Assembly: GCA_030765045.1 (NCBI GenBank) | Contig: CM060965.1 | Coordinates: 59,501,787 to 59,565,786, forward strand | Direction: 5' to 3' | Length of the DNA: 64,000 nt | Origin: Tenodera sinensis | Taxonomy: Eukaryota > Arthropoda > Insecta > Mantodea > Mantidae | Part shown: positions 21,701 to 35,975 of the stretch, piece after piece | Position numbering within the stretch: position 1 is the stretch's first letter | Layout: the number at the start of each line of letters is the position of its first letter | Notes under the pieces: model-generated | Told to the model about the DNA's origin: nothing | Database searches by the model: none | The model's input: only the letters and a program-made list of their open reading frames with translations | Made by a program: the position numbers and the translations under genes

Positions 21701-24700
21701 TGTGTAGAAAAAGCGGTCAGTCAAATAAGCGGCCAAAAGGAATGTTGACAAGCGGTCAGAGGATTGTGTTATACCTGAGAGAGACTAGTTTATGTTGAAG
21801 GGAAATTGGAGATGTTAAAAGGTGGTCATCTATCGTACACTGATGCCAGGTAGCACGTAAGGGAGAAGACAATCCCAATAAATCTTTGCCTACTTTTTAA
21901 CACCTTTTCACCCCTATATGAAATCACATCATTACTGTTTTGACCATAGAAGAGTTTACAAAAATAAAATATAATAAAAATAAAAAATAAATCTTACATA
22001 AAAACCATTTGCCGTGCGTCAGTGTTGCCGAAATTCGAAAAGGCTTGACCGATTTGAATAATTTATTTTTGTTTTTTCGTCTCGTCCCTAGGAGGTTTTA
22101 GAAAAAAAAAGAGAGCATTAGGAAAAATCAACAGGAACAACCGAGAAATCCAGAAAATTTAAATTGGTAACATTGTATGGAAATTGCTACTTCAGATTGC
22201 TTTCAATATTCGGCGTCTGTGGCGGACCTGTGGCGGATAGTTTGACTGCTGCATCTATTATATTTAAAACCTTTTTTTCGTAAAAGAAGAAAAAAAGAAG
22301 AAAACATAAAGAAGTAGTGCATTTTGAAATAGTTTTGATTAAATCGAATTTAATTACATTTTGCGAACATTCATTTTGCTCAACCATCCGATTGAGATAA
22401 ATTAACATTGCAGACTTAGAAATAAAGAAAAACTTCCTTCAACTTTGTTTTAGCGAAACTCGAGGAATTAGAGGTTCGTGTTGATATTTGTTGTAAGCAA
22501 ACATAGTATAGCTGAAATTAAAAGTTTTAAGGCCAAATATTTAATGATTGGAGTTGAAAGGCAGATTAGTATTGAAAGTCACTTATGAAGAGTTATAATT
22601 AAATAAGTTTTAGGTGGTACAGTGCTCACGGGGCTGTCTAGTAAAAAATAAATTAAATAGTAAACATCAAACAAGAAAAACAATAAATGACAACTATAGA
22701 CAAAAATGACAAAACTTTTTAAGCTGATTTTAAACACGCCCAAATGATAATACTATACCATTTTGTCAGTCGATAGACTGGGAAAGTGTGACGGCAATCA
22801 GTATTTTTAATGGAGTCAGTTTTCAATAGAATTCAGGCTTCTGCCTTATTTGACCAATTATAATGAATACTGACATTAGTTGTAAAGTAAACCAGACTAC
22901 ATCTCTCTTCAATTCCTGTTCTAGCAGGAAGATTGTCGCTTTTTACGTACACTTCAATTTTCAAAAACCGGTCCTTTTGACACCACTACCCTACATCCCC
23001 CTTCGTATACCTGTTCCAGTAAGCTGGTCGCTTTTTTCACACACCGCACTCTTCACCGAGAGCTTATTTCCCTGGCCGCTTTTTTCATTCATAACTTTTT
23101 TTTTTACTGGCCACTTTTTTCTTTAACCACATTTTTCACTGACCACTTTTTTCTTTGACCGTATTTTTTCGCTAACCGTTTGTTTCTTTTACATCATTTT
23201 TCACTGACCGCTTTTTTCATTGACCTCAGTTTTCACTGACCGCTTTTACCACGACACGCAATGACATTTCTTAAATAATGTGCTATCATTAGAATTATTA
23301 ACGATACTTTGAAAATTCAGAACTAGATAATTAAAATAGGAAACAAGCAAGAGGTTCATGTAAACTGATCATGGGTCCAAACAGATTTCAAAGAGTGCGC
23401 TTTTGTAGATAAAGGTAATGATGCAAATAACATTAATTAAATATTAATAGCAAACTTCGCACATGCTTAATGTGCGTTATTTATTCCTTCCCATGGTATG
23501 TACAGCACAATATTGACTAATTATAGCTTTTGAATCGAATGCATATAGTCCATCGTTTTTAATTGATAAAGTGCTTTCTTTTTTCGTAACGCTCACTTTA
23601 GACATAATATTAGTTGCAATTCACCACAGAAGAGAACAATGGTTAGTGACTACTTGCTACCACACTACTGACCTTCTATGCCGTGTCTACTATTTTTCAT
23701 AGTTTGTCTTCAAAGCCAAATGCCGCACGGACATTGTTTTGCGGAATGGAACGCGAGAAGTTAGAATTGGTAGCCGGCCCATGCGCAGTTGTGTAATATG
23801 GTTATGGAAAATAATTTTTGTTGAGGCCAATCACTGTGAATTCGTATGAAAAATTCGCTTTATTGTGCAATTTTATTTCGAAAAATAAATAATTGCTATT
23901 AAATTTATAATAACTATTGAACTATTAAATATATAATTTTCGAATTGTTAGCACCGAGCACTTGAGCTCTGTTTTTACCGCGAAAATAACAAAGTGACCA
24001 GCAATGTGATATTATCTTATAGTATCACTCCCAAGTATTTCGTTTGTTTCACTTGCTTTATCTGTATTCCTTCTTCCATCATTAAATTCTCTCTCTTATT
24101 GCTATTTAATGCCAGATATATTTTTTACTTTTTGTCAATTTAATTTATGATCCTATGATTCATATGTGTTGTTTATCTTTTTATCATACATTCCATATCA
24201 AATTTGTGCTGCACTAAAACCAGTTGGTCATAGCAAATTGTAGTGCCCTCAAGAATCTGTTGCCTGTTGGAATGCAGCTTTGTTTCCATTTCATTAGTAT
24301 CTACATATTCTATATAAATAATACTACTTCCCTGATAAGATAGATAATTTGTACATACAGTTCTCTCGCTTCTAGAATAAACTGCGAGCACAAAAGCTGA
24401 GCGTCCAATAATGTTTTCAGCATAACCTTGCCTCTACATATGTCCTTAGGGCTTCCACTTGCATGATCGTCGTTTACGCACAAGGTCGTACAAATAGCAT
24501 GAATTTCGTCCCCAGCAAGCGTCACTCCACCCGTGAGGGCAATGATGGGCTAAGACCAATGCTCTCTTAGACAGTTGTACCCCGTTTTTCGCTTCACAAT
24601 GCCCACATACCTTAAACTACGTTTATACCGGACGACCATCCCACCCCTAGTACTGTACGGGTGCGACGTGGGGTTCCGTGGCTCAAACCACCATCCACAG

Positions 24701-26594
24701 GCAGCAGGCTGTGCAGAACAGGCCGTTCAGGATGATCTATGATACCGATCGTAGATTCCAGTTTCACATCCTTCACACCCAGTTGGTGTTCCATATATAG
24801 CGCACATTGTGCAGTACAGAACTTGCATAATGCAGCCAAACTTGCACCACATGTTAACCAGCCGGCCAACACACTGGGTTGATATGGCCACCGTCTTCCC
24901 AGAGGGTAGAAATATGACCCCTTGCCCAAGGATGCCCTGGGCTGGTAACTACCGGCGCTTCATCCTTCAATGGTGCTCCCCCAAATGAATTAGATATCGG
25001 GTGTGGTTTGACTGTGCAGCCACTCACTCCCAACTGCAACATTTGAACACTCCCTCATATCGCACACCTCACTCCTTTCGGAATTCTCGCTAACAAGCAC
25101 TACCGCACTTGTCGGTCAGTGCCTTTAGGCACTAGACGCTGTCTGAATGGGTAAACATCCCAGCAGTGTAACTATCCTACAGCCATTATCAAACAAGAGA
25201 ATCCAATGACCTCCATCATCGCTACCTCCATATTAGAGCTTGCGCGAAAAAAAAAGATATCACCTTTAACATCAAACGGATAGATTCGTACTAAACGTAC
25301 AGGTATCGAGGGATTTACCCTCCGCCTGGGTTAAACCGGGCGACCTACTCTTGCTCTGCAACAATTGCGCTGTTCCAAAAATAATGATCATGATCATCTA
25401 GACCGTAGATCCCAAAAAATACTCATTCTGAATTTTTTATCTTCAGGAGGCCATATTTTTGGAACCAACATTTGAAATTTGCAATCCACGTTTAAATGTC
25501 TAAAAAGAATTGTGTATGCCACTAATGTTATTTCCTCAAGTCTTCCTTCACAGGAAAACCTCACCGCAATGCGTACAAATTCGATGCTTCGTACGTTTGT
25601 TGGTCTTGTTGATTGACCTTTGTAGGGGTCGTCTTTGATGCTATAGTGGCCTCACTGCTACACTTATGCAAGGTATAAACCTGGGCTTATTGTCATCTCT
25701 ACTTTACCATAAGCTTCTTCCAGCAGTTTTAATATTCTTGAAGTAGATTTGTTTAGCAAACCACATAGCTTTGTGTTATGCAAAGACAAAAAATCTATGA
25801 TAGCAAAAATGCATGGACGTGATATAATGAACGTTACCAGCAACAAATAAAAATATAATTTTAACATGAAATACGTCATAAAGAAAATTTAATATTCCAG
25901 GAACCATTTGAACGAAGCATACTGTACAACTTTAAAATGTACTCTATTATTCTTAGTCTTTTTTCTACTGAATTCAATATTGTGCAATACTTCTTTACAG
26001 GAAAGGAATCCGAAGAGAGGAAGTGTCTAGAAGAAACAGTTCTGCCCAAATTGAGAAAGGTAGTAGATTACCTGAGCGAATTCGATCAGGTTTACCGCGA
26101 TATCCTCACGCAGAGTCTTGCAAACATTTCAGCGCTTGCAACCTATGCTGAGAATGAACTAGACTGCTGTTGCAAACTTGAAGTTTGTGTACAGGTAAGA
26201 TGTTTAAAAATATATGTATTTTGAGTTATCTTAGTTACCTTACCTTTATTTTTGCACACCTTCTGCAAAGTATTTCAATAAAAGTTGTGTGTGTCTGTGT
26301 GTCAGTCTTTGGAAGCATAACTCAAAAACGAAAAGTTGGTTAAAAACCCAAGTTGGTATTTAAGTTTAATGCCTTTCAAGGATACGACACGAAGATGTTC
26401 AAGAAAATTGCTTTACTCTAAACTACCCATAACATGAACAATTTTTCGGAAATTTTTATTTTCTTGAAAATGGCTCTAACGATTTTGTATAAAATGCCAT
26501 ACCTTTGAGATATTTTTATGACAAATGAAATGTTTATCTTGAATTTTCTGGCTATATCTCCTGTAGTCGTATTTACTCTGGATGACTTTTGCAT

Positions 26595-26629
<35 letters not shown>

Positions 26630-27323
26630 GGTAGAGTGAACCATTTCGGAGACATGCCTTCTTATTTGTGTGAGTTTTGGAGAACTTATGCTTCTGTCAA
26701 ATGTAACAGCGTTATTTATTTTCTTATGTTACCCATGCAAAGAGAACGGAATCTCAAAGCTTTAAACACATGGCTATCGCTCAAAGTTCTTTATAATCGT
26801 AGATAAAACATTTAAATGGACCATATGCTGAAACATTAATGCCAGCATAATTGAGCAAGCTTGCACATCACCCATTTTTTCTTACACAATAATTTTACAA
26901 CTGACTGAGGTATTACACACAAGTGACTTTCTTTATCAATTCTACAACAGACTATTCCAATAAAAGCTTATTCTTTATTGTGCTTTATGTTAATCGAAAT
27001 GAAGAAATTGTTTTGTTATACCTACTGCAAGGAAACGATAATTCGACAAATCCCACTTCCAAGACCACAGAACAAAAACGACAAAAGTCCAGTCCAGCTA
27101 CTTTTTTCTCACTTTATTTGCCTTCTAAAACGTTTGCATAGTCTATAGCCTTCGTGATGTTAGAACTCACAACTGTTTTCTTCTCATAACTTTGACTCAC
27201 TCCTTCCTGTCTTTCTGTTCTCTCTTTGTCTCACATAATCTAACTCTGATGATGCGATCACTCAAAACTCATTAACTGCTTCGCTATTTTCCTTCACAAC
27301 GCGCCGGCACAAAAGTTGCTGAC

Positions 27324-27387
<64 letters not shown>

Positions 27388-29061
27388 CTGATTCCTGTGA
27401 CGACTCATTCTCTAACTACTAATTAGTGCTCACTATTTTCGTCGCCTCGCCTCCTTATGTACTGAGATGACGTATCACGGAGCTTCCTCGAACTTCTCTG
27501 GAACTTCTACAAATACTTCGGCCGCCGGACACTTCGCAAATAATCTCGAAATGCCCTTTGTGTTGCCATTCTGACTGCTGTCACGTGTTCACAAACAGTC
27601 ATGTGAGGCGCCTGAACTTGAGCATATTTGATGCCCGTACCTGCGGTGTGAAGCAGCCCTGCTCCGAGCCTTTGCTGCGTTGCCGCTGCCATCGGCCGGC
27701 GTCACACTATACTGCCCTTTTACTACAAGGGGAAAGGGACACGGTAAACTTATGCGATATTTAAATGTTTTCAAAAAGGCTCTCTATGTGATACCTTAGA
27801 AGTTGCACTCTTTTCCCAGGAGAGAAAAGAAATTGGTAAAAGTATAATAATTCGAAAATACAAACTTATTACAAAAATATCTCTGAAATGGTTAACTCCA
27901 CAAAAGAAATGTTATTTGACATACGATGGAGCGCTTTAATGAGATCTACGTTTTTACTTTCTCTACTACATACAGTAGAGAAAGTATTCCATCCAAAAAT
28001 TTGATGTCGAGATTTCACCGGAAATATATATTTTGGGGCCCCCTGAATCCAAAAAAGTATTTTAGAAAAAGGTCTACGTGTGTCTGTTTGTCAGTCTGTG
28101 GACAGCATAACTCAAAAACGAAAAGTCGGTTAACGTCTTTCAAGGATGCGACACGAAGATTTTGATAAAAATGACCCTACCCTAAACTACCCTTTACATG
28201 AAAAATGTTTCAAAAATTTTGATTTTCTTTAAAATGGCTGTAACGAGGCCATTTGGGTCCGACAACTGTACCAAACACAGGTTCACAATATTAGGACATT
28301 ATTAATCTTCTCTCCTTGCACTGTGCTATAATGAATACCAGGAAAGGCGTGAAAATTAACAAATTACTTGAGTGCTACTCCATAAATGGGTTTGTTTGGT
28401 TTCTGCGTTAGGAACACCCGCTTATTGTAATTAGAGAATTTATTAATTAATGCGGAAAGTCAGGCTAACAATATAACTTTAGGAACATAGGAATAAGAAA
28501 GTAATTCACGTATATCCGCAATGTATAGAAATAAGTCTTTAGTAATACAGCTGTGGTTAGTTAATAGAACAGAAATTACGTTATGTTAGACAATAACTAT
28601 TATACAGTTTTCATTTTCACTAGTCCACCGAAGGTCAATTTCGTCTTTAGGAGCCACCTTCCCATTCCACTCAGTTCCCCTCTTGCAGTAAGAGTGGTAT
28701 TGTTGTAACTCTGGTGTTAACGCATGTGGAAGGGAGGAACTGGAGGACTCCGAGTGGAATGGGAAGATGGCCACAAAGTGTGAAAGTCGCCTTGGGTGGA
28801 CTGGTGAAAATGAAAGTACTATAGTCGACATTAGTAATAAATGTGGTATATGGATTTTAAACTAAGTTTTATTTACTCTTTGTAAGTTCGCTTTCTTCAA
28901 GTATATCAATAATTCTCTTAAATTATTTTCAGAAATTTGAACTTCCTTCCGTTACCTACAAGGGAAGTATTAAAGAATGTAAGTATATAACAAGTAATAA
29001 TGCTCTTTTCAAACAATCATTTCAAGGTAAATTACTGGTGCATGTTCCTCACACACACATA

Positions 29062-29096
<35 letters not shown>

Positions 29097-32000
29097 AAAA
29101 AAAAATCATTTGCTAAACAATGTTCCTTAAATTCTCATTTTCAAGGAATAAAATGCTTTGAAATTAGTGTTGTATTATGTTAGGGGAACCCAAGTTGATT
29201 TTAATCCACCTTAACAGTATATAGATTTATTCAAACGTATTGTTGCCGTTACTTCTTTATTGTCGTCTTTGTTATATTTGCTATCCATTATTTCTGTATG
29301 AGATTAATTATTATTTGTAGTGCTCTGTGTCGCTAGGCAAACTCTAAATAGGGTCAGATGATCAAATAATTATTTACACGTAACTGGACACTACTTTCTA
29401 GCACTTTTTAGTCATTATGAAGAGTGGGAGAGGCTTTAACAACAGAAAATTTATTTCGGCCCTCTGGGACCAGTTAAAGGCACTGTGTTACAAGTTTTTC
29501 AGCATCAAATAAAACTGTGTCAGTGACTAATTGTCAATTTGTAACCTTAGGGGGATGTACAACAAACAAATTTGGTAAAATGCAAAGGTATCATTATTAT
29601 TTAACGAGGCCTTCGTAGCTTCCTCTTCTCTCTCTTTCTCTACCCCCATTCATGCTATTGGCTGGACATGGTTATAACCAATGACATGAAAGGGAAGTAG
29701 GTATTGATTATTTCTGACGGCTCAGATCGTTACTCAACTGTTGCTTGTTTCACACCGTGTTGTACACATCAGAAACTGCACGTGGCCAGATTATGCCGGT
29801 GACACAGTTCGACAAATTTCAGAAACTGTGCAAATTCACAGAAATGTAATTAAATTCTAATTCCACCCAAGAAAGGCCGTTTATTTCACAGTATTTGGAA
29901 GAAAACTTTTCATTCGAAGGCATAAACTGTGTTATAATTCAGGGTGTTTAAAAAAGTATCAGGTACTGCAAGAGGAGTTGGGATTTCTCAGAACTAGAAT
30001 AAATGCTTCTATAAACATATGTCCGGAAATAAATACGTGTTGAGATATGAGTCATTTTACAAAAATGTTCAACGTATGCACATTTTCGATGGGTTTGACA
30101 TGCATCAATGCCTTTGAATGTCCATATAGCCCAGCCACAGCCAACTCGCTTGCCGCGGTGCATGTGCTGGGCTACAAGCAGCGTGCTGCCTCAGTTCGTG
30201 CTTCGCAGTGGTAGCGGTGTCTTCCTTAGCAGTGGCGGTCCGTACTTCGGTGTTAATTTGATATGGAAGGGCACTCACCGAAGGGCACCCACGCCGACAC
30301 ATTATTTCAATCCCGAATGGGAAGCTGAGTACTTCTTCATGGAATGTAGCAGTGGTGCTATTTGTTTAATTTGCCAGAAAAAATTGCAAATGCATTTAAT
30401 ATTTTGCGTGCTAATGATTATTCGGCCCTAGAAAAAGAAAAACGCACTGCAAAGATACAAAGCTCAGAGAAAAGATCACATAGCAGGAAGAGGAACAGGA
30501 AGAAGGGGATGGTGGAATGGCAGAAACCTGAGTTTATGTGAGTTACGATATAGCACTAGGAATTGCGACATCTTCTAGTAGTTTTTCTGATGGTCCACTT
30601 ATTAAACGATGTATGCTTATAGCTGCAAGTAAATTCACCCTTGTCAGTGTTCACCAGTTCGAGAGTGTCAGTCTGTCACCTTATACTATTTCACGCAGAA
30701 TTCAAGATCTGGTGGACAACATTTGCTCACAACTTATTGAAAGAGCAAGAGAATTTGTTGCATTCTTTATTGTTATTTATTAGAGCACTGACTTCTCAAG
30801 TATGGCTCAATTATGTATTTTTATTCGTGGAGTAAATGAAAATTTGGAAGTTGTGGAAGAAATGCTAGATCTGGTGCCAATAAAAACCACAACAACAGGA
30901 TCAGACATTCCGAACTGTGTAGTAGAAGTTGTGGAGAATGCAGGGATTCCGTGGCATACACTCATATCGGTAGCCACCGATGGTGGCCCAGCTTTGGTTG
31001 GCTCGCACAACGGATTTGTGACCCTCCTGAAAAATAAACTAGCAAAAGAAATAACAGCAGAGTTCAGGCACAGCCGTTGTGAGAAGAGGATCGTTTGTTG
31101 GTGCGCGCGAGAAACGGTCACGTGAAACGGTTTGGCGGGATCATTGTCAACTGTCATAATTTTGCGGGAAAGACGTATAAATATCAAATGGCTGTGGCGC
31201 TCAGTGTTTATTTACGAAAATATACAGTGATTTAACACGCTTTTGCAAGTGAAGTGTGGAAAAGTGTTGTACATAGTAAATGTGTAAATAACCTTCGTTT
31301 TTTGTGTATAATCTTCTTCGTTAACTAGTGTTTATTAATATATGCACAGTGACAGTGACGCAATACTTAGTGTAAGTTTTAGTTCTGTGTTTCGCGTGGG
31401 GCGCGCATAAAGTGGAAGTGAAAGTGCGACTATGGCATCAGGCGGAACACAAGATGCAGCCACCACAGCAGCAGCAGCGCAAATCCAGCCATCTTCACGC
31501 ACATTGGCGGACGACCAAGATCAACAGACGAAGGAGGAAGAGCGAAAGGCACGTTCCCTCGAGAAACTAAGGAAAGAAGTAGAAGACATCCAAAACGAGA
31601 TTAACTACTACACAAACATTTTAACAAACCTAGACGCAGATTCCACAAAATTCACCAAGATCACACAGGACCTCGCGTTCTGCTACAGGGACTACGCGAT
31701 GAAAAAGAGGGGGCTTGTAAAACAGAGTGAGGGGTGGAAGATAGCCGCCCCGAATAAGAAACGGACGCGGGACAACGGAAGTGATTCCGAAAGTGAACAT
31801 CCCGGCCAGCCCACAAACAGCAAAAGAAAACCACGGCAGTCGACACCACCCTACCCCCTCACTCTACGCAACTCCTTCGCGCCACTACAAGCAGCAGAAC
31901 GCGAGGAGACAGAATACCCGGCTTTACCTACACCCACACAGAATCCCATCCCACAATCCCAAAAACCAAGAATCCCACAACACCAAAAGACACTTACAAA

Positions 32001-35000
32001 AACCCGCCCCACTCCCCACCCACACCCAACAGTACCAGGTACCTCCTCAGCAACAACAACAGCAACACCCAGCTTACAAAATACAGAAAATCAAAAGCCG
32101 CCGAGGATCATCATCCCGGATGTCCGCCAGACCGTGAAAGTGCTCCAGACACTAAAGAACTCTCTTCCGAACGGGTCCTACAAGCTTCAAACAACGAGGG
32201 ACTGCCTAAAACTCTTCCTCCAGAGAAAACAAGATGTCATCCCCACCATGCAGCTCCTGACACACGCCGGTGTGGAAAACTTCAGTTTTACACCCAGAAG
32301 GGATCAGCCTCTGCGATACGTCATTAAACGCCTGCCTGCAGACCTGCAAGTGAACTACGTCAAAGAGGACTTAGAACTGAAGGGTTACACCGGCGTGCAA
32401 GTTAGACAGATGGTTTCCCGCGGCAGGCCTCTACCAAATTTTCAGGTAAGCTTGTCTAGAACCACTGAAAATCAAAAGCTTTTGCAGGAAAGAGAGGTGT
32501 GCCACATGATGGTCACCGTGGAGGTCCTCAAAACCTCCCAAAATATCACCCAATGCTACAATTGCCAACAATTAGGACATACATTCAAAATGTGCAACAT
32601 GACCTCCCGGTGTGTTCTCTGCGGTGACCTCCACCGCCTAGCTCACTGCCCAAGAAAGGCCAAGGAAGACGTTGTACCCCACTGTGCCAACTGTAGAGAG
32701 GCGCATCCTGCCAGCTATAGGGGGTGCGAGACATTTAAGATGGAACGCCACCGCCGTCAACTGGCCACTGTAGCCAGGAACTCTCCTGGTACTCAACCAG
32801 GGCCACGCCCCATCCTCCACCCGGCCCTGGTCCAATACGGCACCTCTTTTGCAGGAGCCGCCGGAGGGCGAAATGCACCCGTGCAACCGCCAAATGGTCC
32901 CCCTCCACAACCCCAGCCCTCAGAGGCACCCACCAGCGACCTGGGAGGTTTGAAAGAAATTTTCAGCCTCTTCAAGGATTTAAACCTCCCAGTACTACTA
33001 ACAAAGTTGCGGCCCATAATCGCAAGATTAAAAAGCTGCAACAGTACCATGGAGAAGCTGGAAGCCATCATATGTTTGGTTACCACTCTCCTCGAGTAAA
33101 TGGCAACTTCAAGGGGAGGCATAACTTTAACTCGAGCACTCCTGTGGAATGCAGATGGCATCCACAGGAAGCAACACGAACTTGAAAACTACCTGCGGCG
33201 AAACAAAATTGATGTCGCATTCATTTGCGAAACAAAATTACAGCAAGAGCACACTTTTAAGCTCCAGGGGTATCAAATCTTTCGGAACGACAGAATTGGC
33301 AGACAGGGGGGAGGGACTGCTATTTTGCTCAGAAACACTGTTGCTCATGCTTCTGTTACGCTACCTGCAATGGTAGCGTTAGAGTGCACAGCACTTAAAA
33401 CCCGTGTAAATAATCAAACGGTGATGCTGGTAGCGCTTTATCGGCCCCCTGACTCCTTAAATTTCATACATGACCTCCAACAAATCCTCGCTTTAGAGGA
33501 GCACGTTATAATTGCAGGAGATTTCAACGCTCGGCACCCCTGGTGGTTTTCACGCCAGGCAAACGCGGCTGGAAATCTCCTGGTTGAACTTATAACAGAT
33601 AATGACGACTTAGAGGTACACCTTCCCCCAGATCCCACATTTTGGCACAGATCGGGGCACTTTGACCCCGAAATTTTGGACTTCGCACTAACAAAAAATG
33701 CGACACCTTTAATTAACTTTACAGTGTATCACAGCCTGGACTCTGACCATCTTCCCGTGCATTTCGATATACAGGGTGGCATTCCGGCCGGTGCCTCTGG
33801 GCCTCGAAGGAGGGCTGAGACCGACTGGAATAAGTTCACCACGGAAATGCACGGGATGGCGCAACCCAGGCTGTCATACTACAGCGAGGCAGACATAGAT
33901 GTCGCCATTGAAAACTTCACTGCCTCGCTACACACGGCCAAGAGAAGCGCTACCACTTACACCACAAGACCACCCGGTTTTTGCACGTACCCCGAGGTAG
34001 AGCAACTCATTGCGCGGAGACGACGCTTGACAAGACTGTGGCGGTACACCCGTCAGCCTGAATATAAAGTGCTAGCAAAATGCCTACGCAACATCATTCG
34101 GCATCAAATTAAAATCAACAAAACTGAACAGTGGGACAACAAAATGCTGAGTACCACCCATTCGGACTCCTCTTTGTGGAAATTATTAAAGGCATTTAAA
34201 GTCTCCACGAGCGTCAACTCCGCAACTGAGGCGCTGCACACTCATGGCGGCCTGCACTTCTCCGAAGAGGAGAAAGCCGAGGTCTTCGCTGACTGTCTTG
34301 AAGACAGATTCAGCGAAAACCCAGTTACCAACCGCGATATAGAGCGGGAGGTACAGACATGGGTACAAACCTGGGTGGCGCAGAAGCAAGAGCAACACCT
34401 ACCCATCATAACACCGCAGGAAGTTTACAAGCTCATTAGGAAATTAGGAAAAGCCCTGGTGCAACTGACTAAAATATTTAACGCCTGTCTGCAGCAAGGC
34501 TATTTCCCCTCTACCTGGAAACGAGCCAAGGTAATTATGCTCCCAAAGCAAGGGAAAATCACCAGGCAACCGCAAAACTACCGCCCATTAGTCTTTTGTC
34601 TACTATTGGTAAATTGCTCGAAAAACTTATACTTTTTCGACTTCAAAAACAAGTTTCGGAATCTCATGAACTTTAAAATTCACAGTTTGGTTTTCGAAAA
34701 GGACATTCTACTGATTTACAGCTTCTCAGACTAACTGATGACGTAACAGAGCAATTTAACAATGGGGCTTCAACGTTGGCGCTATTTTTGGACGTAGAAG
34801 CCGCATTCGACCGGTGCTGGCACCATGGCCTTATTTACAAACTGCACCACAATTTCCCGGCTCTTCAAAATTATCTGTATTTGCTGCACAATTTTTTAGA
34901 AAAACGGAAGTTTTACGTCCAAGTGGGCCGCTCCTCCTCACGGGAGAGAGTGATGCGGGCTGGCGTCCCACAAGGGGCAATCATGTCACCCTTTTTGTAC

Positions 35001-35913
35001 ATATTATTCACCAACGATTTCCCAGTGGACGCCAGATGTAAGGTAGCCATGTACGCCGACGACACTGCAATATACAACCACCATAGAAATCCCCGTTTCG
35101 GCCTTGCAGAAATGCAACGTTATGTTAACAACTTCCTTTCATGGCAACATGACTGGAAAATCAAAATTAATCCCAACAAATGCCAGCTGATTCATTTCTC
35201 TAAGCGGCATCACACTTTGGCAATGGACCTAACGGTCGGTGGTCAGGTATTGCATTGCCGTCGGCAAGTTAAATACTTAGGGGTTACCTTGGACCGCACA
35301 ATGTGCTGGTCCACCCACATAAAAAATAGCGCCAACAAAGGCAGACAGTGGCTAAAGTTATGCGCCCCCATCTTCCGCAGCAAACAGCTGCAATTGAAGT
35401 ACAAACTCCTCCTGTATAAGGCTTTCATCCTGTCAGTGGTTCTTTACGCGTGTGTGGCATGGGCAAACGCCTCAAAAACCGCCCTGAAGACTATCCAAAC
35501 CCTCCAAAACCTCTCCCTCCGGAAAATCCTCTCTGCTCCCATCCTAACCACTAACCGAACCCTTCACCAGGAAACCCAGATCCCTTCCATACCCGAGGCA
35601 ATAACAAAAAGAGCCACTGTCGCGTGGGCGCGCATCAGGAATCACCAAAATGACGTGATTGCCAATATTGGCAAGGGCGAGCCAAAGCATCGTAAGCATG
35701 CTAGAATTAAAATGTTTTAAACATTGCATGGCTCGCCGATTGAGGCGCGCCCATGCAACCCAGGCCCTAGGCCACACACTCCGGAAGAGGTCTGTGCCTC
35801 TGAAACGCCTCAGGAGCTGCAACCTGGCCGCACAGGAAACCTGCGGAAAAACTGTAAATAGTGAAGTGTATATAGTGCAGTGTAAATATGTATATACGAG
35901 CGTGTGCGCGCGC

Positions 35914-35975
<62 letters not shown>

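Noticed and set aside
22990..23262. CRISPR-like array
   Set aside because: Units are degenerate, tandem and without unique spacers, in a eukaryotic intron.
24612..24929. 105-codon minus frame in a GC-richer island
   Set aside because: No start context, splice partners or family motif; listed only as unrecognised intron sequence.
31781..32137. 118-codon proline/glutamine-rich plus frame
   Set aside because: Out-of-frame reading of the low-complexity part of LINE ORF1.
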